In this document: positions 54,044 through 64,000 of the stretch, one piece after another
Numbering within the stretch: the stretch's first letter is position 1
Layout: every line of letters starts with the position of its first letter
Assembly (NCBI RefSeq): GCF_047675955.1
Contig: NC_132909.1
Location: 42,893,931-42,957,930 of the forward strand
DNA length: 64,000 nucleotides
Source: Chlorocebus sabaeus
Lineage: Eukaryota > Chordata > Mammalia > Primates > Cercopithecidae
Direction of reading: 5' to 3'
The notes under the pieces: model-generated
What the model was told of the DNA's origin: nothing
Databases searched by the model: none
Seen by the model: only the letters and a program-made list of their open reading frames with translations
Program-made: the position numbers and the translations under genes

Positions 54044-54168
54044 TCGAATCCCGGTCAAAGGGTCACTGGAGTGACGGTTGGAATGGAAAACTAGCTGGAG
54101 GACACCCAAGTACTCTTTAATCCCTATGGTGAGTAAGGAGAGGAGCTCGGAAGTGTCAAGGTAGCAAT

Positions 54169-54740
54169 GGGACAAGTATAGGATCTGGTTCATTTCACCT
54201 TGGAACTTTTTCACACTGATAATAAGGAGGAACAAGAGTATAGTGAAGTAACAGAAGAGGTTACAGATAATGTTTATTTGCCAGCTAACGCCAAAGCGGC
54301 AAAGGAAGGAGAGGTTCATCCCTACCCTTCTGCACCCCCTCATTATTATTTTGAAGAAATGACCCCCCAGATCTTTCTTTTCTGGAGGACACTCGGCAAA
54401 AAGTAGTTGCCCAGTGACTGTTCGAGCAGCACCTCAAGCAATGGTTCTTAGTTCTATTCAGGTAGGACTTCAGCAAGCTAGATGAGAAGGTGTTTTTGGA
54501 GGCTTGGCAGTTCACTGTTAGAATACAACCCCCAGATCAACAGGGAAATATTACAGCTACATTTGAGCCTTTTCCTTTCAAATTACTCAAATAATTTAAA
54601 CAAGCTATTCATATAAAAAAGAATGTAAAAAAAATCAGCGAGTCAGGCTGCCAGATAGAGGAAAAAAGAAATCTGTTGAGCCTGAAATATGTCCAAAATG
54701 TAAAAAAGGAAAACACTGGACAAGTCAGTGTCACTCTTAA
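54169..54740 (+). pseudogene. gag: HML-3-type gag remnant
   Basis: The gag start ATGGGACAAG (Met-Gly-Gln, myristoylation site) at 54169 runs into a stop at the fifth codon. A short matrix-like stretch (54200-54406) follows, and then the sequence jumps to the end of nucleocapsid. There a zinc knuckle of the form Cys-X2-Cys-X4-His-X4-Cys (CPKCKKGKHWTSQC, about 54692-54733) is still legible. Only about 570 bases remain of an expected ~2 kb, so nearly all of capsid is deleted. Confidence 0.78.
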
Positions 54741-55180
54741 ATTTGATAAAGAAAGGAACCCGATTTCAGGAAACGCCATGAGGGGCCCATCCCAGGCCTC
54801 GTTCTAAACTGGGGCATTTCCAGCTCAGGCCATTCCCTCACCCCTGTACAATGTCTATCCCCTGCCACAGCCAGTAGTGCCACAGTAGATTTATGCTGCA
54901 CAAAAGCTGTGAGCCTTCTGCCTGGGGCATCCCCACAAAAGGTCCCAACAGGAGTCTGTGGACCCTTGCCAGCAGGTGCAATAGGATTACTTTTAGGAAG
55001 GTCTAGTGTAAGTTTAAAAGGCATACAAATACATATAGGAGTCATTGATTCAGATTATAATGAGGAAATTCAAATTGTCATATCTACTTCTGTTCACTGG
55101 AAAGCAGAGCCAGGAGAGCACATAGCACAGCTCCTGACTGTGCTATATGTAGGAATAGGAAAAAGTAAAATTAAATGAAC
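54741..55180 (+). pseudogene. pro: HML-3-type dUTPase domain
   Basis: The betaretroviral pro gene begins with a dUTPase. Its motifs are legible: PLPAGAIGLLLGRSS (motif 2 area), GVIDSDYNEEI (motif 3, with the Asp and Tyr that bind deoxyuridine) and PGEHIAQLL (motif 4). The first part, 54741-54900, is out of frame with the rest. dUTPase removes dUTP to limit uracil in viral DNA. The C-terminal motif is cut off by a stop at 55178. Confidence 0.82.
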
Positions 55181-55556
55181 AGGAGGATTTGGAAGCACAA
55201 ATAAACAAGGCAAAGCAACTTATTAGGTAAATCAAATTACTGATATACATCCTGCCTGTGAAATAACTATTCAAGGAAAGAAAGTTAAAGGTTTGGTAGA
55301 TAGAAGAGCAGACATTTCAATCATTTCTCTACAGGACTGGCCATCCATGTGGCCAATTCAACCCACTCAATTTAACATAGTTAGAGTTGGTAAAGCCGCT
55401 GAAGTATATCAAAGTAGTTATATTTTGCATTGTGAGAGACCCGATGGACAACCTGGGACTATTCAGCCAATTATAACTTCTGTACCTATAAATTTATGGG
55501 GAAGAGATTTAGTACAACAATGGGGAGCAAGTTCTAATTCCAGAAGAATTGTGTAG
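55181..55556 (+). pseudogene. pro: HML-3-type protease domain
   Basis: A typical HERV-K protease follows the dUTPase: a GKKVKGLVD strand, the active site, ISIISLQDWPSMWP, then a C-terminal PINLWGRDLVQQWGA. The catalytic triad reads Asp-Arg-Arg instead of Asp-Thr-Gly (about 55299-55307), so the enzyme is dead even where the frame is open. A stop at 55554-55556 ends it. Confidence 0.85.
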
Positions 55557-55688
55557 CCCTCAAAGTCAACATACAATGCACGAAATAGGGTAGGTACCTG
55601 GTATGGGACTAGAAAAAAATTTGCAAGGTTTGAAAGAACCACTTCAAGTGGAAAAACAAAGTTCCTGCCAAAGATTAGGAAATGATTT

Positions 55689-56398
55689 TTGATGGCGGCT
55701 GTTGTTAAGCCTCCAGAACCTATACCTTTAAAATGGTTAACAGATAAGCCAATTTGGATAGAACAATGGCTGCCAAATAAAGAGAAACTGGAGGCTTTAG
55801 AGAAAATAGTTGCTGAACAATTAGAAAATGGACACATAGCTCCAACATTTTCTCCTTGGAATTCTCCAGCTTTTGTAATTAAGAAAAAATCAGGTAAATG
55901 GAGAATATTAACTGACTCAAGAGCCATCAATTCAGTTATACAACCTATGGGAGCATCACAGCCAGGATTGCCTTCTCCTGCTACAATTCCAAAAAATTGG
56001 CCTCTAATAGTCATAGATTTAAAAGACTGTTTACTATGCCTTTAGCTGAGCAAGACTATGAACGGTTTGCATTTACAATTACTGCAGTAAACAACCTGCA
56101 GCCTGCTAAGCATTTTCATTGGAAAGTGTTGCCACAAGGCATGTCAAAGAGCCCAACAATTTGACAGATATATGTGGGGCAAGCAATTGAACCTACTAGT
56201 ACAAAATTTTCACAGTGTTACATTATTCACTATATGGCTGATATACTTTGTGCTGCCCCCACTTGAGAAATATTACTCCAATGTTATGACCACTTGCAAA
56301 ATTCTGTTTCTCACACTGGTTTAATTATAGCTCCTGACAAAATTCAGACTACTACTCCTTACTCCTACTTGAGTACCTGAGTAAATGACACTACCTTT
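55689..56398 (+). pseudogene. pol: HML-3-type reverse transcriptase
   Basis: Open from [21 protein letters not shown] entry sequence through the fingers ([18 protein letters not shown], then the LTDSRAIN motif) to the first catalytic Asp segment (LIVIDLKD). The frame then shifts at about 56035. Downstream the LPQGM box is legible but is followed by an in-frame TGA (about 56162). The YMDD box reads Tyr-Met-Ala-Asp (56231-56242), and two further stops follow. Confidence 0.85.
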
Positions 56399-56680
56399 GT
56401 GCCACAGAAAGTAGCCTTATGTAAGGATCAACTAAAAACATTAAATGACTTTCAAAAATTACTAGGGGATATTAATTGGATACAACCTGCTCTAGGCATT
56501 CCTGCCTATGCCATGAATAATCTGTTTTCTATCCTTAGAGGAAATCCTAGTCTCGCTAGCCCTCAGCAATTAACAAAAGAGGCTGAGGCAGAGTTACAAC
56601 TGATTGAGAAGCAGGTCCATAAAGCTCAGATAAATAGAATAGATCCAGAGAAGACAAGATTTGTTAACTTTTTCAACTCA
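56399..56680 (+). pseudogene. pol: HML-3-type RT thumb and connection
   Basis: Reads [20 protein letters not shown] and [14 protein letters not shown], the thumb of betaretroviral RT, then a helix-rich connection ending near RIDPEK. The frame changes after that into the connection/RNase H part. Confidence 0.8.
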
Positions 56681-57248
56681 GCATTCACCTACTGGTGTTA
56701 TTGTCCAAGAGCAGGACTTAGTAGAGTGGCTTTTTCTTCCACATACTAATTCACGGACTCTAACTCCTTATTTAGATCTAATCGCTACTATGATAAGGAT
56801 TAGGAGAACTAGGACTGTTAAATTACATAGATATGATCCTGGAAAAATTATTGTCCCTCTCACGAAGGCACAAATACAGCAAGCTTTTATAAATAGTCTT
56901 ACTTGGCAAGCCCATTTAGCTGACTTTGTAAGTATTCTCGATAATCATTTTCCTAAAATGAAGCTGTTTCAGTTTTTGAAATTAACTAATTGGATTCTCC
57001 CTAAAATAACTAAATTGAAACCAATTGAAGGTGCCGAGAATGTTTTTACAGATGGGTCTAATAATAGTAAAGCTTCTTATTCTGGCTCAAAAAGTAAAGT
57101 TTTTCAGATGCCCTATACTTCAGCTCAAAAAGCAGAGCTTGTAGCGGTAATTGAGGTATTGATTGCTTTTGACATGCCTATTAATGTGATTTCTGATTCT
57201 TCATACGTGGTTCATTCCACACAGTTAATTGAAAATGCTCAGTTATGA
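56661..57248 (+). pseudogene. pol: HML-3-type connection and RNase H
   Basis: An [12 protein letters not shown] connection segment is followed by an RNase H with its catalytic acidic residues still visible: [12 protein letters not shown] (first Asp), [10 protein letters not shown] (Glu) and [11 protein letters not shown] (Asp). This is the best-preserved pol domain. A TGA at 57246-57248 ends the frame before the last part. Confidence 0.82.
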
Positions 57249-57266
57249 TTTCATACAGATAAATAA

Positions 57267-58082
57267 TTGATGACTTTATTTACCCAATTGCAAACAGCAG
57301 TTAGGAGTAGAATGCACCCTTTTTACATCACTCACATTAGAGCTCATACACCTCTTCTAGGACCTTTAACTAAAAGGAATCAAATGGCTGATCACCTAGT
57401 TGCTACTGCAATATCTAATGCTAGACACTTTCACAATTTAACCCATGTTAATGCCTCTGGTCTCAAGCACAGATACAACGTTACCTGGAAAGAAGCTAAA
57501 GCTATTATCCAGCAATGCCCAACTTGCCAAAAGGTGTATTCCTCATCTTTTACAGGAGGAGTTAATCCTCAAGGACTGGAACCTAACTCTATTTGGCAAA
57601 TGGATGTCACACATGTTCCCTCGTTTAGGAGACTAGCTTACGTACATGTATGTGTGTACACCTTTTCTCACTTTGTCTAGGCTACATACCAAACAGGAGA
57701 GTCTTCTGCCTGTGTTAAACGTCATCTTTTGCAGTGTTTTGTGGTGACAGGCATTCCAGCTTCTACTAAAACAGATAATGCCCCAGGCTATACTAGCCAA
57801 ACTGTAGCTACATTTTTCTCTATGTGGAATATTAAACACATTACTGGTATCCCATACAATTCTCAAGGACAAGCCATAGTAGAAAGAAAGAATCTCTCCC
57901 TAAAACAGCAGTTGCAAAAGCAGAAAAGAAGAGACAGAGAATATGGAACCCCACAAATGCAACTGAACCTAGCATTATTAACTTTAAACTTTTTGAGCCT
58001 GCCCAAAGGTCAGATGTTATCAGCAGCTGAACAGCATCTGCAGAAACCAGCTGCAAAGACAGAAGCAAAACAACTGATTTAG
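57267..58082 (+). pseudogene. pol: HML-3-type integrase
   Basis: The zinc-binding HHCC domain (HNLTH and CPTCQ) and the whole catalytic D,D-35-E set are legible. The first Asp is in IWQMDVTHV (about 57608), the second in [10 protein letters not shown] (about 57775) and the Glu in QAIVERKN (about 57881), with exactly 35 residues between the last two. A TAG at 57678-57680 splits the domain between the first and second Asp, and the two halves are in different frames. The C-terminus trails off at about 58080. Confidence 0.85.
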
Positions 58083-58208
58083 TAGAAAGATCCAATAACA
58101 AAAAGGAAATAAGTAAAATAATAACTTAGGGTAGAGGTTATGCTTGTATTTCTCCAGTCCAAAATTAACAGCCAATTTAGATACCATCAAGACATCTGAA
58201 ACCTTATC

Positions 58209-58412
58209 ATGAGCCAGATGCCAAGGAAGAGACTCCAGGAGGATCCACAGCCACCCACCTGGGGACAGATCAAGAAGCTGTCACAGATGGCGGAAGAAAC
58301 CCTGAGGAAAGTGGGACAACCAGTCACACTGAAGGATTTAATGGTAGCTATGATAGCAGTTATCACCACCGCTGTGAGTATTCCTTCAATAAAGGCTGGT
58401 AATAATGCCTAG
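58209..58412 (+). pseudogene. env: HML-3-type env start (leader/signal region)
   Basis: Begins MSQMPRKRLQEDPQPPTWGQ, continues IKKLSQMAEETLRK and ends in a hydrophobic signal-like segment (LMVAMIAVITTAVSIPSI). The basic, proline-rich start and PTWGQIKKL motif are typical of HERV-K-group env leaders. A TAG follows at once. Confidence 0.78.
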
Positions 58413-58436
58413 ATGCAATAACTCTGACAGTTACAC

Positions 58437-58871
58437 ATGCTTTCTGATCTCAGTATTTATCATAATAAATCTGCTCCTATAATTGAGGCATACCATCCTC
58501 AAAAATCTATTTGTAAACAGGACTGGACCCAGTTAGAAAAAATGAACGTACTTGTTCAAGAAGGTTGTTTTGCAGAACAGGCAAAGGTGCTGCACAATGA
58601 TTCCTATGGAATCATTATTAATTGGTCCCCTAAAGGGATGTTTAGCTTGAACTGCACCTCTCAGTCTGTGTGCCATGGCCACACTATGTTCAGATGGTCT
58701 GGACAAAATGGTCAGATAGTAGAAATGATAAGACGTACAGCAAAAGTTCCTATTATCTGGAACCATGGTGGTATAGTTGTACCTCAACCTCAAATGATAT
58801 GGCCCGCTCTAGGAGCTAAACATAAAGATTTGTGGAAACTATTAAATGCTCTTAATAATATCAAAATTTAG
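58437..58871 (+). pseudogene. env: HML-3-type env surface-subunit fragment
   Basis: A 144-residue open stretch with several Asn-X-Ser/Thr sites (NKS, NDS, NWS, NCT) and cysteines, consistent with the C-terminal part of the surface glycoprotein. The region between this and the membrane anchor is decayed and shortened. I saw no intact fusion peptide or immunosuppressive-type segment, so the protein cannot be made. Confidence 0.65.
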
Positions 58872-59059
58872 GAAAGAATAGAAATGCATCTAGAAGGACA
58901 CTCTACACACTTGTTTTTAGATATAGCAAAATTAAAAGGACAAAAATTTAAGCATCCTAGGCACAACTGACCTTAATGCCAGGAACTGGAGTGCTTAAAG
59001 GAGCTACAGACAAATTAGCCAGTAACCCATTAAAATAGATAAAAACACTTAGAAGCTCT

Positions 59060-59205
59060 GTGATTTCAATGATGATTGTGCTTTTAATCTATGTTATTTG
59101 TCTTTGTATAGTCTGCAGATGCGGATCCCAACTCCTGCGAGAAGTAGCTCACTGTGACAAAGCTGCCCTTGCTTTTATCTCTTTGCAAATCGAAGAAAGG
59201 AGACA
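59060..59205 (+). pseudogene. env: HML-3-type env membrane anchor and polypurine tract
   Basis: MISMMIVLLIYVICLCIVCR is the membrane-spanning segment of the transmembrane subunit, followed by a short cytoplasmic tail. The purine-rich GAAGAAAGGAGACA (59192-59205) directly before the 3' LTR acts as the polypurine tract. Confidence 0.75.
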
Positions 59206-59716
59206 TGTTGGGAGCAAGACCCCCAAAATCTGGCCACAAACTGGTCCCAAAACTGGCCATAAATAAAATCTCTGCAGCACTGTAACGTGTTCATAATGTC
59301 CCTAAAATCCAAGCTGGAAGGTTGCAGGTTTACAGGAATGAGGGCAAGAAACACCTGGCCCGCCCAGGGCGGAACACCGCTTAAAGGCATTCTTAAGCCA
59401 CAAATAATAGCATGAGCGATCTGTGTGTTAAGGGCGTGTTCCTGCTGCAGTTAACCAGCCCAACCTATCCCTTTAATTTGGTCTATCCCTTCATTTCCCA
59501 TAAGGGATACTTTTAGTTAATTTAATATCTATAGAAACAATGCTAATGACTAGTTTGCTGTTAATAAATATGTAGGTAAATCTCCGTTTGAGGCTCTCGG
59601 CTCTGAAGGCTGTGAGACCCCTGATTTCCCACGTCACACCTCTATATTTCTGTGTGTGTCTTTAATTCCTCTAGCACCACTAGGTTAAGGTCTCCCTGAT
59701 CAAGCTGGTCTCGGCA
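59206..59716 (+). mobile_element. 3' LTR of the HML-3-type provirus
   Basis: Starts TGTTGGGAGCAAG and ends GGTCTCGGCA. Same architecture as the 5' LTR, with about 50 differences by hand count. Confidence 0.9.
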
Positions 59717-59722
59717 CATTCT
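59717..59722. repeat. Target-site duplication, right copy (CATTCT)
   Basis: Matches 53505-53510. The empty site would read GACACATTCTTGTGCAGG. Confidence 0.93.
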
Positions 59723-60971
59723 TGTGCAGGTATGGCTCCCTATTGTTATTGTCATCATGGCATAAATGTCATCTCAGGGAGGCATTTGGGTCACTCCATG
59801 TAATGATTTCCCAGCTCTTCTGTCAACATTCTACTTGATATTATAGCAGTTGCTCTTTTCTTTCATATACTTGCTTTAGTGTTTTTGGTCACCTGTCCTC
59901 AGACTGGTCCTCAGGGTAGGATGCAGGCAGGATTCAGTCATTTTCTGTACCACATGTTGGGCCCACCAGGGTAACTGGCAAAGGGTTAGTGCAAGGAAAA
60001 GACTGGCTAAGTGAATGCATGGGGGAATCTCAAATTCTCCTTCCTGCTTTTGACTACTTGATAACGTGGGGATCGTTAATAATAACACAAGGTGCATGAC
60101 CTCAGTGTGACTCTTCCTTGCTCCAGCTTCTCCAGCAAAGCTCAGTAGGCACCAGAAACCCAGAAGGCTGTCACCACCTAGAGGCCATCACTGGCACTGC
60201 AGCCCCATGCAGGAGCATCACAGAACAAAGCTATTTTTATGTTTGGGTCCTCAAGACACTGACTCTCCAGGGTCCCAGGGGACAAAGGAGCAGCATCTGA
60301 AGACTCCAAGTGCAATAAGAATAACCTTGGAAGACTCCATTGTCCTCTCTTTGCCTCCACCTTTTGGGTTGTGCTCTTTACTCACAAGGGACAACCCCTC
60401 ATCCAGGGAAATTATTTTCTACTACTTCCAAATGATCATCTAAAGAACACAACAGGAACTAGTATTTTCCCTGGACTTCAGGCTCAGAGTCCAGTTACAT
60501 GGCACATTTTGCTCTATCCCACCTTTATCTACCCAAGATGCCTCTGGAGTGACCATGCCTCACTCTGAAGGACTTCTAGGGAGTGGAAGCACTTTTGCAG
60601 TCTCAGAGCAAAGAGTCTTGGTTCACCAATGAAGAACCAAGGCCAGCAGACACTTACGGGTTTGTGCAACCATTTAGGTCACCCTCTTCAAGTACTCTTG
60701 CTTGTGAGGTACGAAAAGGTTTTGCTGTAACCATTGTCTATACTAGGCTGAGATGGGGACATAGCTCATTTCCATTTCTGGTACCTACAGATGTGGATAG
60801 CAGGACCCCAGTCCTGTCCTCTTGAAACTGACCTGGAGAGGACCCCAGCTGATGGAGAACCCTGGAACCCGGAGGATCCTCCTTCCCATTCTCTGTGCCC
60901 CTGGACATGTAGCTAGAGGAGGGCATGCCCCTGGCTTATAGCAGAGCTGCCCCATTCTGTTTTTTTGTTTT

Positions 60972-61014
<43 letters not shown>

Positions 61015-61340
61015 TTTGTCTTATGCCTGGTTTCTGTCTACCTCTTCTCTGTCCTCACCTCCGTGATCTTTCCCTGAGAAGTGTTTGTGTGTGTGTGTCT
61101 GTAGGTACTTACCTGAGAATATGGAGACAAAAATAGCCCATGTGGAGAAGGAGAGCACAGGGCTTTCTAGTATTTAGGGGCTCTAATTTCCAGAGCAAAC
61201 CTGATGGGTGCAGTAGAGCCAAGGCCGAGGAAGCTGGAGTTCTCCCTAATACTCCAGACCCTGCCTTCCTCCTGGGGTCTGCCTCTTTTGGGGCCTCAGT
61301 TTCCCAACTTTAAAATGAGAAATTGGGACGGTTTTTCTTT
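59723..61340. other. Anonymous sequence, no gene seen
   Basis: No domain or repeat family recognised except the microsatellite at 60977-61012. Confidence 0.45.
60977..61012. repeat. (GT)n microsatellite
   Basis: About 17 GT units after TTTTTGTTTTTGTTT. Confidence 0.95.
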
Positions 61341-61925
61341 TTTAAAATTTCAATAGGTTTTAGGGAAACAGGTGGTGTTTTGTTACATGGCTAAATTATT
61401 TAGTGGTGATTTCTGGGATTTTGGCACACCCATCATCTGAGCAGTAAACACTGTACCCAAAGTGTAGCCTTTTATCCGTTACCCACTCCCATTTTTTCTC
61501 CCTGAGTCCCCAAAATTCACGTATCATTCTTATGCCTTTGCATCCTCATAGCTTAATTCCCACTTATAAATGAGAACATATGATGTTTGTTTTATCATTT
61601 CTGAATTACTTCACTTAGAATAAGGTCTCCAACTCCGTCCAAGCTGCTGAGAATGCCATTATTTTGTTCCATTTTATGACTGAGTAGTATTCCATTGTAT
61701 ACATGTGCCACATTTTCTTTATCCACTCAGTATTGATGGGCATTTTGTCTAGTTCCATATCTTTGCAATTGCAAATAGTGCTGCTATAAACATGCATGTG
61801 CAAGTGTCTTTTTCATATAGTGACTTCTTTTCCTCTGGGTAGATAGCCAGTACTGAGATTGCTGGATCAAATGGTAGATAACCTTTAGTTCTTTAAGGAA
61901 TCTCCATACTGTTTTCCATAGTGGT
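61341..61925 (-). mobile_element. L1 3' end, antisense
   Basis: On the minus strand 61615-61803 still encodes the L1 ORF2 C-terminus (WIKKMWHMYTMEYYSVIK). 61341-61600 corresponds to the L1 3' UTR. 61800-61925 carries further ORF2 text, ending at CCATAGTGGTTGTAACTGCAG. It is younger than the intron 3 L1 fragments. Confidence 0.85.
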
Positions 61926-62430
61926 TGTAACTGCAGAAGCATATGCTCATCGAGAACATGGCTTCAGACTCCTCAATAGTTGATGAAATATTGGGGTGGG
62001 ATGGGTTTGTGTGCCCATGGGTGCTCAAGCCTCCTTACATGGCTAATGCAGACGGACATAGAGCTTGAGGCAGCCAGGTCTCTTTTCCTGAGCTGGCTGA
62101 TTTCAATACAATGAACCAAGGTCTCTGATCTTGAAGCTGGTCCAGCCAGACACCCCACCTTCTCAGCCACTATCTGCTGTGTGCCTCCCATATCCTGTGG
62201 GGCCCATGGCAACCCGCATGACAGCGAGGGGGCACAAGGCACTGGACCAGTGGGCCTGGGGAAGACAAAAACACTTTTCTGTTTCTCCCAAACTTTCAAG
62301 TGTGTTGTCAGGTATTTAATTTTGATTATGACTGAGAGGATATGTTCATGTATTTACAGCTATTTAAATATAATATTTTTTGCAAACTGCAGGATAATGT
62401 CTTTCACTTTTTTTTTCTTTTTTCCTCCTC
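61926..62430. other. Anonymous sequence
   Basis: Nothing recognised. A T/C-rich run at 62408-62430 precedes the ERV LTR segment. Confidence 0.4.
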
Positions 62431-63115
62431 ATCTGTGCACAGATGGGTGGCCGACTCTGGAGCCGAGCCTGTTGCTTCCCGGTCTGGTGGTGAATCCTCC
62501 ATAGTCTAGTGTGGAGGAAAAGTTAAATATTAAATTTGAACTTAATTGAACCTGGACACAAACAATGGTCACCAAGCCCTGGAACAGCTTGTATGAGCCC
62601 CTTGAGGCATTCATCCAGAGCTGTTTCAGAGAAATCTCTATTTCAATCTATTCCTATACATTCGTTATTGTAAAACAATAGACAAGCACAAAAACAAGTT
62701 GACCTTTTTGTGTTCCTTGAGCCCAGTAGTGAAAGGCCCTTGTGACTAAGCCCCATGCCTAAAAACTCATTACAAAAGAACTAGGGTCCCAGATTGCACC
62801 AAAGCTTCATGAGACCTCTCCTCATCTGCATGGATGAGTGGCCGACTCTGGAGCCCAGGTTGTTTCTTCCCAGTCTGATGGTGTAAATATATACAGTCTG
62901 GTGAGTGTAAACCTTTTCCATTCTCCTCTTCCTATTGCAATTTGCTTATTATATCTGTAATCTGCTTCTATTGATTTACTTATTATAGCACTTGCTTATT
63001 ATGTTATTTGTTTATTATATCTGCACTGCCATTTATGTGGTATAAAGCTTGTTACCCTTAAAAGTATTGTGTGTGTGTCTTTTCTTCTCCCCTCACGCAT
63101 TTCCTGCACAGAACA
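62431..63115 (+). mobile_element. LTR (or LTR plus partial copy) of the right-hand class I ERV
   Basis: It ends GCACAGAACA, a few bases before a primer-site-like sequence. The true left edge is uncertain: a block of about 85 bases at 62431-62515 recurs at 62819-62905 (shared GTGGCCGACTCTGGAGCC, TTCCC-GTCTG-TGGTG). The LTR may therefore contain an internal duplication or be joined to part of a second LTR. A TATAAA lies near 63041. Confidence 0.6.
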
Positions 63116-63119
63116 TTTT

Positions 63120-63137
63120 TGGCATCACAAACAGGAT
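63120..63137 (+). other. Probable primer binding site of the right-hand ERV
   Basis: TGGCATCACAAACAGGAT, four bases after the LTR end. The 3' half resembles a serine-tRNA T-arm complement, but the match is partial. Confidence 0.5.
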
Positions 63138-63600
63138 TTGAAAACAAAAGCGTGCTGCTTTTTGGCCAGAAGGTCTGGGCTGGAGGCTCAGGGACTTCCG
63201 ATATCTTGGGATGGGGACTCTCCCAGTTCTCCCCCTTGGCAATTGAATGGTCAAGGGAAACTGGACTTTATGAGAATTGAGAATCTAAATTAGTGCGATT
63301 TAAACTTGACTGCGTGAAGTGCTGCAGGGGATTCCAGTCACCAAAGGAGATGCTGAGGGATCTCCCGGAAGGATGGTGTTCGTTTATCGTTTACCGCTTA
63401 TAAGTTAATGTGTCAAGATAGGGGCTGGTTGCTACAAGCGAAATGTAAGTTGGAAAAGGAAAATGCTAGTGTGATTTCCAGACTGACCCTGGCCCAATGC
63501 CAGGCCTATATCTGGACTGATCAGGCTCAAAGCTGCCAGCCCGTTGCTGAAGAAGGCAGCTGTCCGAATGGCTCGGTCAGGTTAAAACTGAAGAACTAGT
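63138..63600 (+). other. Leader of the right-hand ERV and deletion junction
   Basis: No gag or early pol coding content was seen. The leader runs into late RT sequence at about 63600, so gag, protease and most of RT are missing. Confidence 0.5.
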
Positions 63601-64000
63601 TTGCTGAGGCTTGGAGCAGGTAAAAACCCAGCTCCTATCTCAAGGATGGGAAATTAACCTTAGCAAAATTCAAAGACCTGCACAAACTGTAAAATTCCTT
63701 GGCATCCTATGGAATGCAGAGATACAGTCCATTTTACCAAAGGTAAGGCTAAAATACTGGAATTTGCCACCCTTATGACCAAAAAGGAGGCCCAGACATT
63801 TACTGGCATCTTTGGATTCTGGAGACATCATATTCCCCACTTGAGTAACATTTTACAACCTCTGCATGCAGCCACTAGAAAACGCTATGACTCTCACTGG
63901 GGAGAGACAGACGACAGCATGGCTTTTGAACAAGCTAAACAAGCAGCGCAACTGGCCCTGGATCTACGGTCCATACAGGATAGGCCAGGAGAACTGCAAG
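63600..64000 (+). pseudogene. pol: Right-hand ERV pol fragment (RT thumb and connection)
   Basis: Reads GWEINLSKIQ, then QTVKFLGILWN, then a frame change at about 63745. Another frame follows with KKEAQTFTGIFGFWRHHIPH and LSNILQPLHAATRK, continuing to the window edge. This is the RT end and connection region of class I ERVs. It is broken by the frameshift and lacks the polymerase core. Confidence 0.8.

Larger units (their letters stand above)
53511..59716 (+). mobile_element. HML-3-type (HERV-K9, MER9 LTR) provirus, both ends present
   Basis: A 6206-bp betaretrovirus-like provirus with LTRs of 513 and 511 bases, TG...CA ends, a 6-bp target duplication and a lysine-type primer site. Gene order is gag, dUTPase-protease, pol, env. 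It is shorter than a complete HML-3 provirus because much of gag and env has been deleted. pol is broken by stops and frame changes. By hand count the two LTRs differ at about 50 positions (roughly 10 percent), which makes it an old catarrhine insertion. Confidence 0.9.

Noticed and set aside
57633..58101. Minus-strand frames inside the integrase region of the HML-3-type provirus
   Set aside because: Shadows of the pol sense strand. The plus strand carries the integrase motifs.
53511..59205. Any intact retroviral protein in the HML-3-type provirus
   Set aside because: Each gene has stops, frame changes, deletions or lost catalytic residues. The open stretches are fragments.

Overview
The window is primate nuclear DNA, most likely from an Old World monkey. 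It is dense with Alu elements (38 recognised), carries old antisense L1 fragments and parts of three endogenous retroviruses (ERVs), and contains a KRAB-C2H2 zinc-finger gene with the exon plan of the chromosome-19-type ZNF91 clade. The monkey assignment rests on two young Alu copies (26420-26715 plus, 38851-39158 minus) that carry substitutions I associate from memory with the cercopithecid AluYR lineage. No bacterial-style operon, CRISPR array or tRNA/rRNA gene was seen.

Layout. 1-4736: a class I (gamma-like) ERV on the minus strand running off the left edge (pol, pro, gag, leader, proline-type primer binding site, 5' LTR remnant). 4737-16430: mostly anonymous DNA with Alus, one MSTA-like solo LTR, and a CpG-rich block (6284-6676) built from three tandem ~130-bp units, each with an inverted pair of ZNF143/THAP11-like motifs. 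16430-46695: the KRAB zinc-finger gene on the plus strand: promoter and exon 1 (the ATG is its last codon), KRAB-A exon 27438-27564, KRAB-B-type exon 28707-28802, and zinc-finger exon from 44135 with stop at 45403-45405. The spliced frame is open for 498 residues. Intron 1 holds a BNIP3 processed pseudogene split by an Alu. Intron 3 is packed with about four antisense L1 fragments and mostly antisense Alus, plus a short retroposed tail of an LTR-terminated transcript at 34.3 kb. 46696-53510: anonymous DNA, Alus and old MaLR-type LTR fragments. 53511-59716: a complete-ended HML-3-type (HERV-K, MER9 LTR) provirus, plus strand, with a 6-bp target duplication, large gag and env deletions and a broken pol. 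59717-64000: anonymous DNA, an antisense L1 3' end, then a second class I ERV on the plus strand (LTR, primer site, large internal deletion, pol fragment) leaving the right edge.

How it works together. The only gene with an intact frame is the KRAB zinc-finger gene, whose KRAB box is expected to recruit TRIM28 and whose fingers bind DNA, commonly retroelements. All three ERVs are inactivated by frameshifts, stops or deletions. The two with visible active-site motifs have independently lost both the protease Asp-Thr-Gly triad and the reverse-transcriptase YxDD box. The zinc-finger array has itself been shortened: at least five more finger remnants, one still complete, lie beyond the stop codon in the presumed 3' UTR.
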